A stretch of DNA of 64,000 bases from Lysobacterales bacterium (GTDB taxonomy: Bacteria > Pseudomonadota > Gammaproteobacteria > Xanthomonadales > Marinicellaceae): positions 62,001-126,000 of the forward strand of contig JALSLV010000016.1 of the NCBI GenBank assembly GCA_026988115.1. Direction: 5' to 3'. Positions 20,095 to 29,481 of the stretch are shown piece by piece; within the stretch, counting starts at the first letter, position 1; every line of letters begins with the position of its first letter. Below the pieces are notes generated by a model that saw nothing but the letters and a program-made list of their open reading frames with translations, was not told the origin of the DNA and made no database searches. The position numbers and the translations under genes were made by a program.

Positions 20095-20748
20095 TCACTC
20101 TTCGAGCAATTTTATACCACTGGTATCAATTTCAACTGGCGGTGTTGGTTTTTTCTCAACCATAGTCGCACCCACTTCATCTAAAGATAAGTCTGAAATA
20201 TCGAGATGAGGTTCTGGGAGTTCATGAGGTTCATCAAAGATGGCTCCGATTTCGTCTAAGCTAATGCCTGAGACGTCAAATTCAGGTTCTGGCACTTCTT
20301 CTTTTTCAACAATTTCTCTATCTTCTTCATCTATTGTAAATGAGGATGTATCAATATTAACAGGTTCTATAGGCTTAGGATTGGCAAATTGTGCCCCCAC
20401 TTCATCCAATGAAAATTGTGAAGTTGGAATGTTGGCAACTATTGGAGCTGGAGGCGAAACTAATATCACCCCAGGGGCGGACATAGTGAGTTCGGCTTTA
20501 AAGTTTTCGTTCACCTTTTTAACTAAAGAAACTTTTAAACCGGCTTTTTTTAATGCTTGCCGAAAATTATTGGCTTTCTCGAGTGTTTGCTCTTTTTTTA
20601 ATACCCGTGGATTGCCATCAAAGAACCTTTCTGCCTTTTCAATTGGCAATTTAAAGACTTTTGAAAAATGCAGCACGGCTCGATTTTTATCCAGCTCTCT
20701 GGCAAACTTTCCTTTAAAGACCACATCAAATAAATTTTCTGCACTCAT
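20095..20748 (-). CDS. Protein of unknown function with SLDE[VI]GA repeats
   Basis: 217 aa, no named family recognised. Residues 5-76 form a compact domain (FDVVFKGKF...AERFFDGNPRVLKK...FRQALKKAGLKVSLV). I associate this pattern with a small N-terminal domain found on various proteobacterial envelope proteins. The rest is a low-complexity, Pro- and acid-rich tail with three copies of SLDEVGA or SLDEIGA (113-119, 163-169, 188-194), each spaced by DTS/DIS-type strands. ATG 20748 overlaps the acyltransferase stop (ATGA), which decides the start over an upstream ATG at 20790. Confidence 0.7.
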   Translation of the reverse strand: MSAENLFDVVFKGKFARELDKNRAVLHFSKVFKLPIEKAERFFDGNPRVLKKEQTLEKANNFRQALKKAGLKVSLVKKVNENFKAELTMSAPGVILVSPPAPIVANIPTSQFSLDEVGAQFANPKPIEPVNIDTSSFTIDEEDREIVEKEEVPEPEFDVSGISLDEIGAIFDEPHELPEPHLDISDLSLDEVGATMVEKKPTPPVEIDTSGIKLLEE

Positions 20749-21608
20749 GATAACCTCACGTCTTGTTTCTTCCACAAACCATTTAACCACTGCTGTAATT
20801 CTTTTCTAAATTCCATATCAGTAATATAATTTTTGTTCTTTAAGTGATTTGGGATTTTAATTTTGTCCACTATGATTTCGACTTTATCGTATTTACCGCA
20901 CAAATATTCCCATGCCGAAGGGGGTTTTGGTGAATATTTTAAACTGGTTTGTAGTAAATAATTCATTTGATTTCCCATAGAACCCAAGACAAATCCGATA
21001 CCTCCCGATTTGGGCTTTAGCAAGTGTTTGTATTTTGAATGTTGTTTTTTATGCTTTTGCTTTGAAAAACGCGTGCCTTCAATAAAGTTTATTACTGAAA
21101 TTGGGTAATCTTTAAACTTATCGCACGCTTTTTTGGTTGCTTCTAAATCCTTGCCTTTCATATGGGGCTTTTTTGCCAAATAACTAGCAGAAAAACGCCG
21201 CATAAAAGGAAAATCAAGCGCCCACCATGCCACACCCAAAAATGGTACATAGATAAGTTCGTGTTTTAGGAAAAATTTTAAAAAGGGGATTTTTTTGTAA
21301 AATACATTTTGCAGTATAGGAATATCCGCAGCAGCTGCATGATTACTAATAACCAAATACCAATCGTTAGATTCTAACTCTTCCATGCCCTTTAAATCGA
21401 TTTTATTGCCATGAAATAATAAATGAATTTTTGTATTTAACCAAATCCAGTTATTGGCAATCCAAACAAGCATTTTTGAAATCGGTTTTCTTATTGCTGG
21501 AATAGGCAGGATGAATTTAAGCAAGGAAATTAGCACTAAAATTGGCACCCAAAATAGCGTATTGGCTATAACGACCAGAAGTATTATTGTGCCTTTGACT
21601 GCAGACAT
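20745..21608 (-). CDS. Lysophospholipid acyltransferase, YihG-like
   Basis: 287-aa membrane-associated acyltransferase of the PlsC superfamily, transferring acyl groups to lysophosphatidic acid or a related lipid. The catalytic HX4D is in SNHAAAADI, and the glycerophosphate-binding motif is NFIEGTRFS. Two hydrophobic stretches lie at the N-terminus (IILLVVIANTLFWVPILVLISLL). The length and the EGTRFS motif favour YihG over PlsC itself. It is the first gene of a two-gene operon with the SLDE-repeat protein. Confidence 0.88.
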   Translation of the reverse strand: MSAVKGTIILLVVIANTLFWVPILVLISLLKFILPIPAIRKPISKMLVWIANNWIWLNTKIHLLFHGNKIDLKGMEELESNDWYLVISNHAAAADIPILQNVFYKKIPFLKFFLKHELIYVPFLGVAWWALDFPFMRRFSASYLAKKPHMKGKDLEATKKACDKFKDYPISVINFIEGTRFSKQKHKKQHSKYKHLLKPKSGGIGFVLGSMGNQMNYLLQTSLKYSPKPPSAWEYLCGKYDKVEIIVDKIKIPNHLKNKNYITDMEFRKELQQWLNGLWKKQDVRLS

Positions 21609-21747
21609 GAGTTCTCATAATTTGTAATATTTGATTATTTTAACCAGTATTTGCTTATTTTTCACTAAAGTTATCGATTTTTTATACACTTTCGCCCAAC
21701 TTAGCATTAAAATACATCTCTTTATTCAAATATAGAGATATATAAAA

Positions 21748-22905
21748 ATGAGTGACTTTCTATTTACCTCGGAATCGGTATCCGAAGGACATCCAGACAA
21801 ACTTGCCGATCAAATATCTGATGCGGTACTCGATGCAATACTCGAACAAGACAAATCTGCACGCGTAGCATGTGAGACCATGGTGAAAACAGGAACTGCC
21901 ATTATCGCAGGTGAAGTCACCACTTCAGCATGGGTTGACTTGGATGATGTTGTACGCAAAGTCATCACTGATGTCGGTTATAACAATTCTGATGTCGGTT
22001 TTGATGGAAACACTTGTGCGGTTATGTCCTTAATCGGCAAACAGTCAGTGGACATTAATCAAGGCGTTGACAGAAGCACAGCTAAAGAACAGGGTGCGGG
22101 TGATCAGGGCTTGATGTTTGGTTATGCCAGCAACGAAACCGATGTTTTGATGCCTGCTCCCATTACTTATTCTCACCGTTTGGTTCAACGTCAAGCTTAT
22201 GTTCGCCGAGCCAATAAATTATCGTGGTTACGTCCTGATGCTAAATCACAATTGACATTTCGTTATGTCGATAACCAGCCCGTCGCTATTGATGCGGTGG
22301 TTTTATCAACCCAACATGACAAAGATATTTCGCTCAAGGACTTACGTGAAGCAGTAATGGAAGAAATCATTAAGCCGGTATTGCCAAGTCATTGGTTGGA
22401 TGCAAAAACCCAATACCACATTAATCCAACGGGCAAATTTGTTATCGGTGGACCTGTTGGTGATTGTGGATTAACGGGTCGTAAGATTATTGTGGATACT
22501 TATGGCGGCATGGCTCGTCATGGTGGCGGTGCTTTTTCGGGTAAAGACCCTTCAAAAGTTGACCGCTCTGCAGCTTATGCGACACGTTATGTCGCCAAAA
22601 ACATTGTGGCTGCAGGTCTTGCTGATCGTTGCGAAGTACAAGTTTCTTATGCTATTGGTGTTGCTAAACCAACTTCAATCAGCGTCACAACCTTTGGCAC
22701 CAATAAAATACCAGAAACACGAATAGAAGAGTTAGTTCGTGAACATTTCGACTTAACGCCTTACGGTATTATTACGGGATTAGACTTAATTCGCCCGATT
22801 TACCAAAAAACAGCTGCTTACGGACACTTAGGTCGTGAAGACAATGACTTCACTTGGGAAAAAACGGATAAAGCAGAATTGTTGCGCGATGCAGCAGGTT
22901 TATAA
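21748..22905 (+). CDS. metK: S-adenosylmethionine synthetase
   Basis: Makes SAM from methionine and ATP. 385 aa, matching E. coli MetK (384). Key stretches are the N-terminal [15 protein letters not shown], the hexapeptide loop [12 protein letters not shown], and the phosphate-binding [17 protein letters not shown] small hairpin ATCTCT/AGAGAT (21716-21739) lies just before the ATG; I see no recognised SAM riboswitch or MetJ-type box in 21609-21747. It heads metK-ahcY-metF. Confidence 0.97.
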   Translation: MSDFLFTSESVSEGHPDKLADQISDAVLDAILEQDKSARVACETMVKTGTAIIAGEVTTSAWVDLDDVVRKVITDVGYNNSDVGFDGNTCAVMSLIGKQSVDINQGVDRSTAKEQGAGDQGLMFGYASNETDVLMPAPITYSHRLVQRQAYVRRANKLSWLRPDAKSQLTFRYVDNQPVAIDAVVLSTQHDKDISLKDLREAVMEEIIKPVLPSHWLDAKTQYHINPTGKFVIGGPVGDCGLTGRKIIVDTYGGMARHGGGAFSGKDPSKVDRSAAYATRYVAKNIVAAGLADRCEVQVSYAIGVAKPTSISVTTFGTNKIPETRIEELVREHFDLTPYGIITGLDLIRPIYQKTAAYGHLGREDNDFTWEKTDKAELLRDAAGL

Positions 22906-22933
22906 ATCAACAAAAAACAATAGAGATAATAAA

Positions 22934-24340
22934 ATGACAGATACAAACAAAGATTACATCGTCGCCGATATTTCCTTGGCTCCTTGGGGACACAAAGAAT
23001 TTCGCATTGCCGAAACAGAAATGCCAGGCTTAATGAAAATTCGTGAGGAATACAAAGACGCACAGCCTTTAAAAGGTGCACGCATTGCAGGTTCTTTGCA
23101 CATGACGGTACAAACCGCAATTTTAATTGAAACCTTGCGCGCACTTGGTGCGGATGTGCGTTGGGCAAGTTGCAACATTTATTCGACCCAAGACCATGCC
23201 GCTGCCGCTATTGCCGATCAAGACATCCCTGTTTTTGCCGTCAAAGGCGAAACCTTAGACGAATATTGGGAATACACGCATCGCATTATGCAATGGTCAG
23301 ATGGTGGCACGCCTAACATGATTTTGGATGATGGTGGTGACGCAACCATGTTATTAATGCTGGGTTCAAAAGCGGAAAAAGACCCATCGGTGTTAGATAA
23401 TCCTCAATCTGAAGAAGAAATTTGTTTGTATAATTCCATCAAAAAGCGTTTGCCAACCAGTAACGGTTGGTACACTAAAGCTTTAGCAGGCATTCAAGGC
23501 GTGACTGAAGAAACAACCACAGGCGTACACAGATTATACGAATTAGCAAAAGCAGGCGAATTACCTTTTCCTGCTATCAATGTTAATGATTCAGTCACCA
23601 AATCAAAATTCGACAACCTTTATGGCTGTCGTGAGTCCTTAGTCGATGGCATCAAACGTGCAACCGATGTCATGATAGCAGGCAAAGTCGCTGTTGTTTG
23701 TGGCTATGGAGATGTCGGCAAAGGTTGTGCTCAATCATTGCGTGGACTGGGTGCCAGCGTGTTAATTACTGAAGTTGACCCGATTTGTGCCCTGCAAGCT
23801 TCTATGGAAGGTTTTCGTGTGGTCACTTTGGATGATGTTTGCGATCAAGTTGACATCGTTGTTACCGCAACAGGCAATTACAATATCGTCACTTTTGAGC
23901 ACATGGCAAAGATGAAAGACCAAACCATCGTTTGCAATATTGGTCATTTTGATAACGAAATAGATGTTGCTGGCTTAGAAGAAAAATGCCAATGGGATGA
24001 AATCAAACCACAAGTTGATCATGTTATCTTTGCAGATGGCAAGAAAATCATTTTGCTTGCCCGTGGACGTTTAATCAACTTGGGTTGTGCCACTGGTCAT
24101 CCTAGTTTTGTTATGTCAAATTCATTCACCAACCAAGTGTTGGCACAAATTGAATTGTATTGCGATGGTGATAAATACAATAACGAAGTCTATGTATTAC
24201 CGAAAAAACTGGACGAAAAAGTGGCACGCTTGCACTTAGACCGAGTGGGTGTGAAGCTAACCACGCTTACCGAAAAGCAAGCCGCATACATTGGTGTAAC
24301 GGTTGAAGGTCCTTACAAGCCTGAACATTATCGTTATTAA
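22934..24340 (+). CDS. ahcY: S-adenosylhomocysteine hydrolase
   Basis: Converts SAH, the product of SAM-dependent methylation, to homocysteine and adenosine using bound NAD. 468 aa with the NAD-binding [14 protein letters not shown] and the C-terminal PYKPEHYRY typical of the family. ATG 22934 (MTDTNKDYI) is preferred to a frame-extended start at 22835 inside metK. It follows metK by 28 bases and shares a similar leader (TAGAGATAAT before the ATG). Confidence 0.97.
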   Translation: MTDTNKDYIVADISLAPWGHKEFRIAETEMPGLMKIREEYKDAQPLKGARIAGSLHMTVQTAILIETLRALGADVRWASCNIYSTQDHAAAAIADQDIPVFAVKGETLDEYWEYTHRIMQWSDGGTPNMILDDGGDATMLLMLGSKAEKDPSVLDNPQSEEEICLYNSIKKRLPTSNGWYTKALAGIQGVTEETTTGVHRLYELAKAGELPFPAINVNDSVTKSKFDNLYGCRESLVDGIKRATDVMIAGKVAVVCGYGDVGKGCAQSLRGLGASVLITEVDPICALQASMEGFRVVTLDDVCDQVDIVVTATGNYNIVTFEHMAKMKDQTIVCNIGHFDNEIDVAGLEEKCQWDEIKPQVDHVIFADGKKIILLARGRLINLGCATGHPSFVMSNSFTNQVLAQIELYCDGDKYNNEVYVLPKKLDEKVARLHLDRVGVKLTTLTEKQAAYIGVTVEGPYKPEHYRY

Positions 24341-24353
24341 TAGAGAAAAAATG

Positions 24354-24415
24354 CTCGTTCCCATGTTCCGCGTGGGAACGAAATTATGTATTACCACGCA
24401 GAGCGTGGGAACGAG
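24354..24415 (+). repeat. Palindromic repeat with CTCGTTCCCA/TGGGAACGAG ends
   Basis: CTCGTTCCCA (24354-24363) is perfectly complementary to TGGGAACGAG (24406-24415). Internally it also forms two smaller hairpins around GCGTGGGAACG and CCACGCAGAGCGTGG. It fills most of the gap between ahcY and metF and resembles a repeat common in gammaproteobacterial genomes. Its last bases create the GAGG used by metF. Confidence 0.85.
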
Positions 24416-24422
24416 GATTGTA

Positions 24423-25256
24423 ATGAAAAAAGTAAAATTTAGTTTTGAATTTTTTCCAGCTCGTACCAACGAACAGAAAGTCATTTTATGCAACACGCAG
24501 GAGAAACTACGCAAACTTAATCCTGAGTTTTTCTCTGTCACTTTTGGAGCAGGAGGCTCTACTGTTGAGGCGACCACTGATACTGTTTTAGAGCTTAAGA
24601 AACATAAAACACCCTTAGTCATTCCACACCTGTCCTGCATGGGTGGCACACCTGATTCGATAAAAGTGTTGTTGCAAAAATACCTGGATAACGACATCCA
24701 TCATATCCTAGCTTTGCGTGGTGACGTGCCTTCAGGCATGGGTTCGGTGGGCTATTTTCGTCACGCTAACGAATTAATAGAGTTTATCAAAACTGAATTT
24801 AATGACCAATTCAACATTACTGTCGGCTGCTATCCAGAAATTCATCCCGAATCCGACACAAAAGAAATCGAATTAAAGTATTTTAAACAAAAAGTTGAAA
24901 CAGGTGCAGATCAAGCCATCACGCAGTTTTTCTTCAATGCCGATGCATACTTTGCTTATTTAGATGAGTGTCAAAAATATGGTATCGATATTCCTATCAT
25001 TCCTGGCATTATGCCAATCACAAATTTCAGCAACATTAACCGCTTTTGTGGATTTTGTGGTGCCGAAATGCCTCGGTGGTTAAAGTATAAGCTACAAAGT
25101 TATGGCGATGACCGCAAATCCATTCAACAATTCGGCACAGAATTTATATCTAAACTGTGCGAACAATTAATACAAGGCGGTGCGCCAAGCTTGCACTTTT
25201 ACACGCTCAACCGCTCAAAAGCGACTTTGGATATTGTCAAGAATTTAACTTCATAA
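24423..25256 (+). CDS. metF: 5,10-methylenetetrahydrofolate reductase
   Basis: FAD enzyme making 5-methyl-THF for methionine synthesis. 277 aa, against 296 in E. coli. Visible are the opening FSFEFFPARTNEQK (substrate-binding Glu), VTFGAGGST, ALRGDVP and QFFFNADAYF. ATG 24423 is supported by GAGG at 24413-24416, spaced six bases. An upstream in-frame start at 24303 would run back into ahcY. With metK and ahcY it supplies three steps of the activated-methyl cycle; methionine synthase is not in the window. Confidence 0.95.
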   Translation: MKKVKFSFEFFPARTNEQKVILCNTQEKLRKLNPEFFSVTFGAGGSTVEATTDTVLELKKHKTPLVIPHLSCMGGTPDSIKVLLQKYLDNDIHHILALRGDVPSGMGSVGYFRHANELIEFIKTEFNDQFNITVGCYPEIHPESDTKEIELKYFKQKVETGADQAITQFFFNADAYFAYLDECQKYGIDIPIIPGIMPITNFSNINRFCGFCGAEMPRWLKYKLQSYGDDRKSIQQFGTEFISKLCEQLIQGGAPSLHFYTLNRSKATLDIVKNLTS

Positions 25257-25349
25257 AAGCAACTTTACTCTGGTTAATTTTTGCCTTGTAGGATTATTTC
25301 AGCCCTCAAGTAAACAAGAATCACTCATATTCAAGGTGAAACCTGTAAT

Positions 25350-25784
25350 TTATGCCGCAACACAAAGCCCTCTTTGCGAAACCTTATCCCGCAAAGTCTT
25401 CAACAATGTTAATGCCTGTTTAGACACCAATTTAAAACTTTGGTATTTATTAAGCAGTAACTTTCTATCCAATTTAGATAATTTAGGAGTTGACCCTGAT
25501 ATTTTCTTAAAAAACGAAGGTCTGACTTCCCTCTCAACAATTTCCATCATCTCTTCATACAACTCATGAAGTTTGACATGATGAATTCCCAGCTGGGCGT
25601 ATTCACTAAATGAAGATAAATTCCACTGGTCTTTAGCATACCATTTTCCAAATTCACAAGAGTGGTAGTCTTGAGGTGTTTGTAATTCATTTAATTCAAT
25701 TTTATCAATCATTGCAGTGGCATATCCCGCCCATTTACTCAGTTCAATTCCTGCTCTTCTAATACTTCTAATAGCTTCATTCAT
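25350..25784 (-). CDS. Stand-alone CZB (chemoreceptor zinc-binding) domain protein
   Basis: 144-aa helical protein. The CZB signature is DYHSCEFGKWY (H-xx-C-x-FGKW) with LGIHHVKLHEL supplying further histidines, so zinc binding is expected. The domain usually sits at the C-terminus of chemoreceptors or diguanylate cyclases; here it stands alone without membrane segments. It is convergent with metF and divergent from the dcw cluster. Confidence 0.8.
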   Translation of the reverse strand: MNEAIRSIRRAGIELSKWAGYATAMIDKIELNELQTPQDYHSCEFGKWYAKDQWNLSSFSEYAQLGIHHVKLHELYEEMMEIVEREVRPSFFKKISGSTPKLSKLDRKLLLNKYQSFKLVSKQALTLLKTLRDKVSQRGLCVAA

Positions 25785-26115
25785 GTTTTTTTACTTTGTT
25801 GAATTTGATTTTTGTATTTTACCTAAAATTGTCACAGACAAAAGCCCAGAAATGTAAACAATTATAGCGCGCAAGGACAAATAAGGAATCGCAACCTTAT
25901 TCTTTATAAGACACAATAATTGACAATTACTCATTTATTTGAGATAGAGGAATATTTCCCTTTTTTTTCAAGATGTTAGAAGACATACCTAATTCATGAC
26001 ATTAAATAAGCCGTTGATTTCATTACATTTTTTTTAAAAACAGTGGTTGACTCTAAGCCAAAATAGCGATAAAGTGCAATTTAGTGGTAATAAGTGGTAT
26101 TTTGGGACGAATCTT
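25785..26115 (+). other. Gene-free region upstream of mraZ
   Basis: 331 bases without a credible gene. An in-frame extension of mraZ back to 26047 is not family-like. I see an AATAAGG/CCTTATT hairpin at 25880-25901 without a good T-run, A/T-rich sequence likely to hold promoters, and the direct repeats described at 26074-26107. Confidence 0.6.
26074..26107 (+). promoter_or_regulatory. MraZ operator: direct repeats with 10-base period
   Basis: GTGCA (26074), GTGGT (26084), GTGGT (26094) and GGGAC (26104) start exactly ten bases apart just before the mraZ ATG. MraZ is known to bind TGGGN-type direct repeats separated by 5 bases (10-base period) and represses its own cluster. The copies here are degenerate versions, so the assignment rests on period and position. 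Confidence 0.6.
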
Positions 26116-26565
26116 ATGTTTTATGGTGAAACAGCAATCAATTTAGACGCTAAAGGGCGTTTGGCAATTCCGGTTAAATACCGAGAAGCGCTTGCTGTTG
26201 CCTGGAAAAACACATTTGTCCTCACTTATAACGCCTACGAGAATAACTCGCTTTGGCTTTATTCGCAAGAACAATGGGAAAAAGTTCGCGACGAAGTGAT
26301 GAAATTAAGCACATGGGATCCTGCTCATCGCGCCTTACAAAGAAGATTGGTCGGCAGTGCATACCATATCGAGCCAGACAAAGGCTCACGATTGCTTTTG
26401 CCAAAAACATTAAGAGAAGTTACTGGTTTAGAAAAAAAAGTGGTGATGGTCGGGCTTGGCGACAAGTTTGAAATCTGGGATGAGCAGGCATTAATAGCAG
26501 ACAGGCATCAAATTCCTGAAATTGGCGAGAATGTTTCTGATGCTGTAAAACAGTTGGTGCTCTAA
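26116..26565 (+). CDS. mraZ: Transcriptional regulator MraZ
   Basis: AbrB-fold DNA-binding protein that represses the division and cell-wall cluster. 149 aa with two related halves, each with the D-x-K-G-R-[LV] type signature (INLDAKGRLAIP; IEPDKGSRLLLP). ATG 26116 (MFYGETAINLDAKG) gives the family length; GGGAC upstream provides the ribosome-binding site. First gene of the cluster. Confidence 0.95.
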   Translation: MFYGETAINLDAKGRLAIPVKYREALAVAWKNTFVLTYNAYENNSLWLYSQEQWEKVRDEVMKLSTWDPAHRALQRRLVGSAYHIEPDKGSRLLLPKTLREVTGLEKKVVMVGLGDKFEIWDEQALIADRHQIPEIGENVSDAVKQLVL

Positions 26566-26567
26566 CA

Positions 26568-27485
26568 GTGAGTGCATTACACCAAAGCGTTCTCTTGGAT
26601 GAAGCTGTTGCCGCATTAAAGATTAAAAAAGACGGACTTTATGTGGACGCCACTTTTGGACGTGGAGGTCACAGCAAAAAAATATTAAACGACTTATCAA
26701 ACAAAGCCAAGTTGTTGGTTATAGATTTAGACCCGCAAGCCATACAGGTGGCAAATATTTTAGCCAATGAAAACTCTAATATATTGGTTGAACATGGGCC
26801 TTTTGATGATTTAGATAAAATGATAGGTAAAAATTTTAATAACAAAGTTGATGGAATACTGTTTGACTTTGGTGTTTCATCTCCTCAACTGGATCAAAGA
26901 GAAAGAGGTTTTAGTTTTAATGACGATGGCCCGCTAGACATGAGAATGGATTCTAGCAGTGGACAAACAGCTGCCCAATGGTTAAATCAAGCCGACTGGA
27001 AAGAAATTTCTAAAGTCTTATGGCGTTACGGCGAAGAAAAAAATGCAACTAAAATTGCCAAAGAAATTGTCATCTATAGAGAAGATGTCAAACCTTTAGA
27101 AAAAACATCGGAACTGGTTGGCATTATTGCAAAGATTAACAAATACAGTAAAAAACACCCTGCTACGCGTTCTTTTCAAGCAATAAGAATACATATTAAT
27201 AGAGAGCTGGAACAAATTAACAACGTCTTACCCATCGCATTAAAAAGCTTAAATAAGGGCGGCAGGCTAGTCATTATCAGTTTCCACTCATTAGAAGACA
27301 GAATAGTAAAACGTTTTTTCAAAAAACAAGCCAGTACTGGCAAGTTTGATAAGCGCATGCCAATAGAACAAACAAGTGAAGCACAGATTAAACTCATTGG
27401 CAAAGCGATTAAAGCTTCACAAAATGAATTAGAACTAAACCCAAGAGCACGCAGTGCCATTATGCGAGTTGCAGAGAAATTATGA
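26568..27485 (+). CDS. rsmH: 16S rRNA m4C1402 methyltransferase RsmH (MraW)
   Basis: Methylates N4 of C1402 in 16S rRNA using SAM. 305 aa with the opening HQSVLLDEAVAAL, SAM motif DATFGRGGHSKKIL, FDFGVSSPQLD and the C-terminal LNPRARSAIMRVAEK. The start is GTG 26568, two bases after the mraZ stop; no ATG fits. It overlaps ftsL by four bases. Confidence 0.96.
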   Translation: MSALHQSVLLDEAVAALKIKKDGLYVDATFGRGGHSKKILNDLSNKAKLLVIDLDPQAIQVANILANENSNILVEHGPFDDLDKMIGKNFNNKVDGILFDFGVSSPQLDQRERGFSFNDDGPLDMRMDSSSGQTAAQWLNQADWKEISKVLWRYGEEKNATKIAKEIVIYREDVKPLEKTSELVGIIAKINKYSKKHPATRSFQAIRIHINRELEQINNVLPIALKSLNKGGRLVIISFHSLEDRIVKRFFKKQASTGKFDKRMPIEQTSEAQIKLIGKAIKASQNELELNPRARSAIMRVAEKL

Positions 27486-27754
27486 AATCCACGCAACTCC
27501 TAATAACCCTAACTTTGTTGGCTTTAACTTTGGTTGTCACGGTTAATTATATTTACTTGCAACATAAAAGCAGGAATCAATTTGTTGCACTGCAAGAGCT
27601 GCTCAATGAAGAAAGTGATTTAAATGCTGATTGGGGTCGATTACAAATAGAGCAATCTACTTACGTCAATAACAGTGCAATCGTTGCCCAAGCTAAAAAA
27701 CAGTTAGGCATGAAATTGCCAGAAAAAGAACAGATTTTAAGCATAAAAAGATGA
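27482..27754 (+). CDS. ftsL: Cell division protein FtsL
   Basis: 90-aa bitopic membrane protein of the FtsQLB divisome complex. A single transmembrane helix at residues 5-26 is followed by a periplasmic heptad-like coiled coil (residues 35-65). Sequence is poorly conserved in this family. Identification rests on size, topology and its position with 4-base overlaps on both sides. Confidence 0.88.
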   Translation: MKSTQLLITLTLLALTLVVTVNYIYLQHKSRNQFVALQELLNEESDLNADWGRLQIEQSTYVNNSAIVAQAKKQLGMKLPEKEQILSIKR

Positions 27755-29481
27755 TAAAAAAGAAAGCCATTAAATCTAAAAAGAGTAAAAACGTGAATAT
27801 CAATATGCGCATGTCTATTGTTGGTGCTTTTTTATTGCTCTGCTTTGTTATTATTGCGGTAAGGGCTTTTGCTATTCAAATTAAAGGTAAAGAGTTTTAC
27901 GCCAAACAAGGCAATATGCGCCAAATCAAAGAAATTGACTTACTTGTTCCGCGTGGCACTATCTTTGATCGTAACGGCGAGCCATTGGCAATTAGCACCC
28001 CAATGGTCTCAATTGGCATACAACCTGACAAATTAATTGATCAAATGCCCAGAGTTTTACAACTCGCTGAGTCACTTAACCTTGATTCGGAAAAACTTAA
28101 AAACTTAATAATCGACAAACAAAATAAAAAATTCATTTACATTAAAAGAAGGATTCCACCACAAGATGCTGAAGATTTAAAAGGCTTGAACATTCCAGGT
28201 GTAGAATTTAGAAAAGAATATAAACGATTCTATCCTGCGGGCGAAATTATTTCTCAGCTTATTGGTTTTACCGATGCTAACGACATAGGTAAAGAAGGCA
28301 TTGAAAGCACCTATGACAAACACTTGGCTGGCACATCAGGTCGTAAGAAAGTCATGCAAGATCGATTTGGGCACATTATCAAAGACATCAAAGAGGTCAT
28401 TCCCGCACAACCCGGAAGTGATGTGCACTTGAGCATTGATAGAAGATTACAATACATTGCCTATAAAGAATTAAAAACTGCCGTATACCAACATAAAGCA
28501 GCAAAAGGTGCCGCTGTTATTATAGACATACCAACAGGTCAAGTCTTAGCCATGGTTTCTCAACCCTCTTACAACCCAAACAAGATTTCAAAAAAATCAT
28601 TAAGTGGTATGCGCAATCGGGCTTTACAAGACATTTATGAGCCTGGCTCAGTTATCAAACCCTTTACCGTTATTGCTGGATTGCTCAGTGGGCAATACGA
28701 TGAAAATAGCATTATCGACACCAGCCCTGGTGTTTTTGAAGTCGACGGCTTCAAAATTCGCGATCACCGTGACTTGGGCAAAATCAACTTGGAAACCTTG
28801 TTAAACAAATCCAGCAATGTTGGTGCGGCTAAAATTTCACTAAGCTTAACTAAAAACATCATGTGGGACACACTTCATTTGTTCGGATTTGGATCCAACA
28901 CTCACAGTGAAATTATTGGGGAATCAAGTGGCAATTTACCCGATTACAAGAGATGGAGTCATTCTAAACAAGCAACAATAGCTTATGGCTATGGATTTTC
29001 AGTGACAACTTTACAATTGGCAACTGCTTATGCCGCTATCGCCAATCAAGGTCGTTTGCGGGCACCCACTTACATTAAAGACGTTGTTAATGATGACAAA
29101 GCCATTATTGACCCAAAAATTGCGCAACTAGTAACAAAAATGTTAACAACAGTTGTCAGTGAATATAACACGGGTCACAAAGCCATGATTGAAAACTATA
29201 CCATTGCAGGAAAAACGGGCACGGCCCGAATTGCTGCCAAAGGAGGTTACACGGATAACTACATTGCCAGTTTTGTTGGCTTTGCACCTGCCGAAAACCC
29301 CAGGTTAGTGATTGCAGTGAGCATTACCGATCCTAAAGGAGAAAAATATGGTGGCGGAGATGTGGCTGCACCCGTGTTTAAAAATATTATGGAAAATAGC
29401 CTAAGGTTGCTGAATATATCGCCATCAAAAATCCAAATTGATGCCCTAAATCAAAACCAGTTAGTGGTGAATCATGAGTAA
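27751..29481 (+). CDS. ftsI: Peptidoglycan transpeptidase FtsI (PBP3)
   Basis: Septal class B penicillin-binding protein. 576 aa: cytoplasmic basic tail, one transmembrane helix at 23-42, a pedestal domain with VPRGTIFDRNGEPLA, then the transpeptidase with S300-V-I-K303, S354-S-N356 and K488-T-G490. It overlaps murE by eight bases. Confidence 0.97.
   Translation: MIKKKAIKSKKSKNVNINMRMSIVGAFLLLCFVIIAVRAFAIQIKGKEFYAKQGNMRQIKEIDLLVPRGTIFDRNGEPLAISTPMVSIGIQPDKLIDQMPRVLQLAESLNLDSEKLKNLIIDKQNKKFIYIKRRIPPQDAEDLKGLNIPGVEFRKEYKRFYPAGEIISQLIGFTDANDIGKEGIESTYDKHLAGTSGRKKVMQDRFGHIIKDIKEVIPAQPGSDVHLSIDRRLQYIAYKELKTAVYQHKAAKGAAVIIDIPTGQVLAMVSQPSYNPNKISKKSLSGMRNRALQDIYEPGSVIKPFTVIAGLLSGQYDENSIIDTSPGVFEVDGFKIRDHRDLGKINLETLLNKSSNVGAAKISLSLTKNIMWDTLHLFGFGSNTHSEIIGESSGNLPDYKRWSHSKQATIAYGYGFSVTTLQLATAYAAIANQGRLRAPTYIKDVVNDDKAIIDPKIAQLVTKMLTTVVSEYNTGHKAMIENYTIAGKTGTARIAAKGGYTDNYIASFVGFAPAENPRLVIAVSITDPKGEKYGGGDVAAPVFKNIMENSLRLLNISPSKIQIDALNQNQLVVNHE

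Noticed and set aside
21609-21747. SAM or SAH riboswitch upstream of metK
   Set aside because: Only a small ATCTCT/AGAGAT hairpin is present; no recognised aptamer core could be traced in 139 bases.
25880-25901. Terminator at AATAAGG/CCTTATT
   Set aside because: It lies between divergently transcribed genes and lacks a proper T-run.
26047-26115. Extended mraZ start at 26047
   Set aside because: The extra 23 residues are not MraZ-like and would overlap the operator repeats; ATG 26116 matches the family start.
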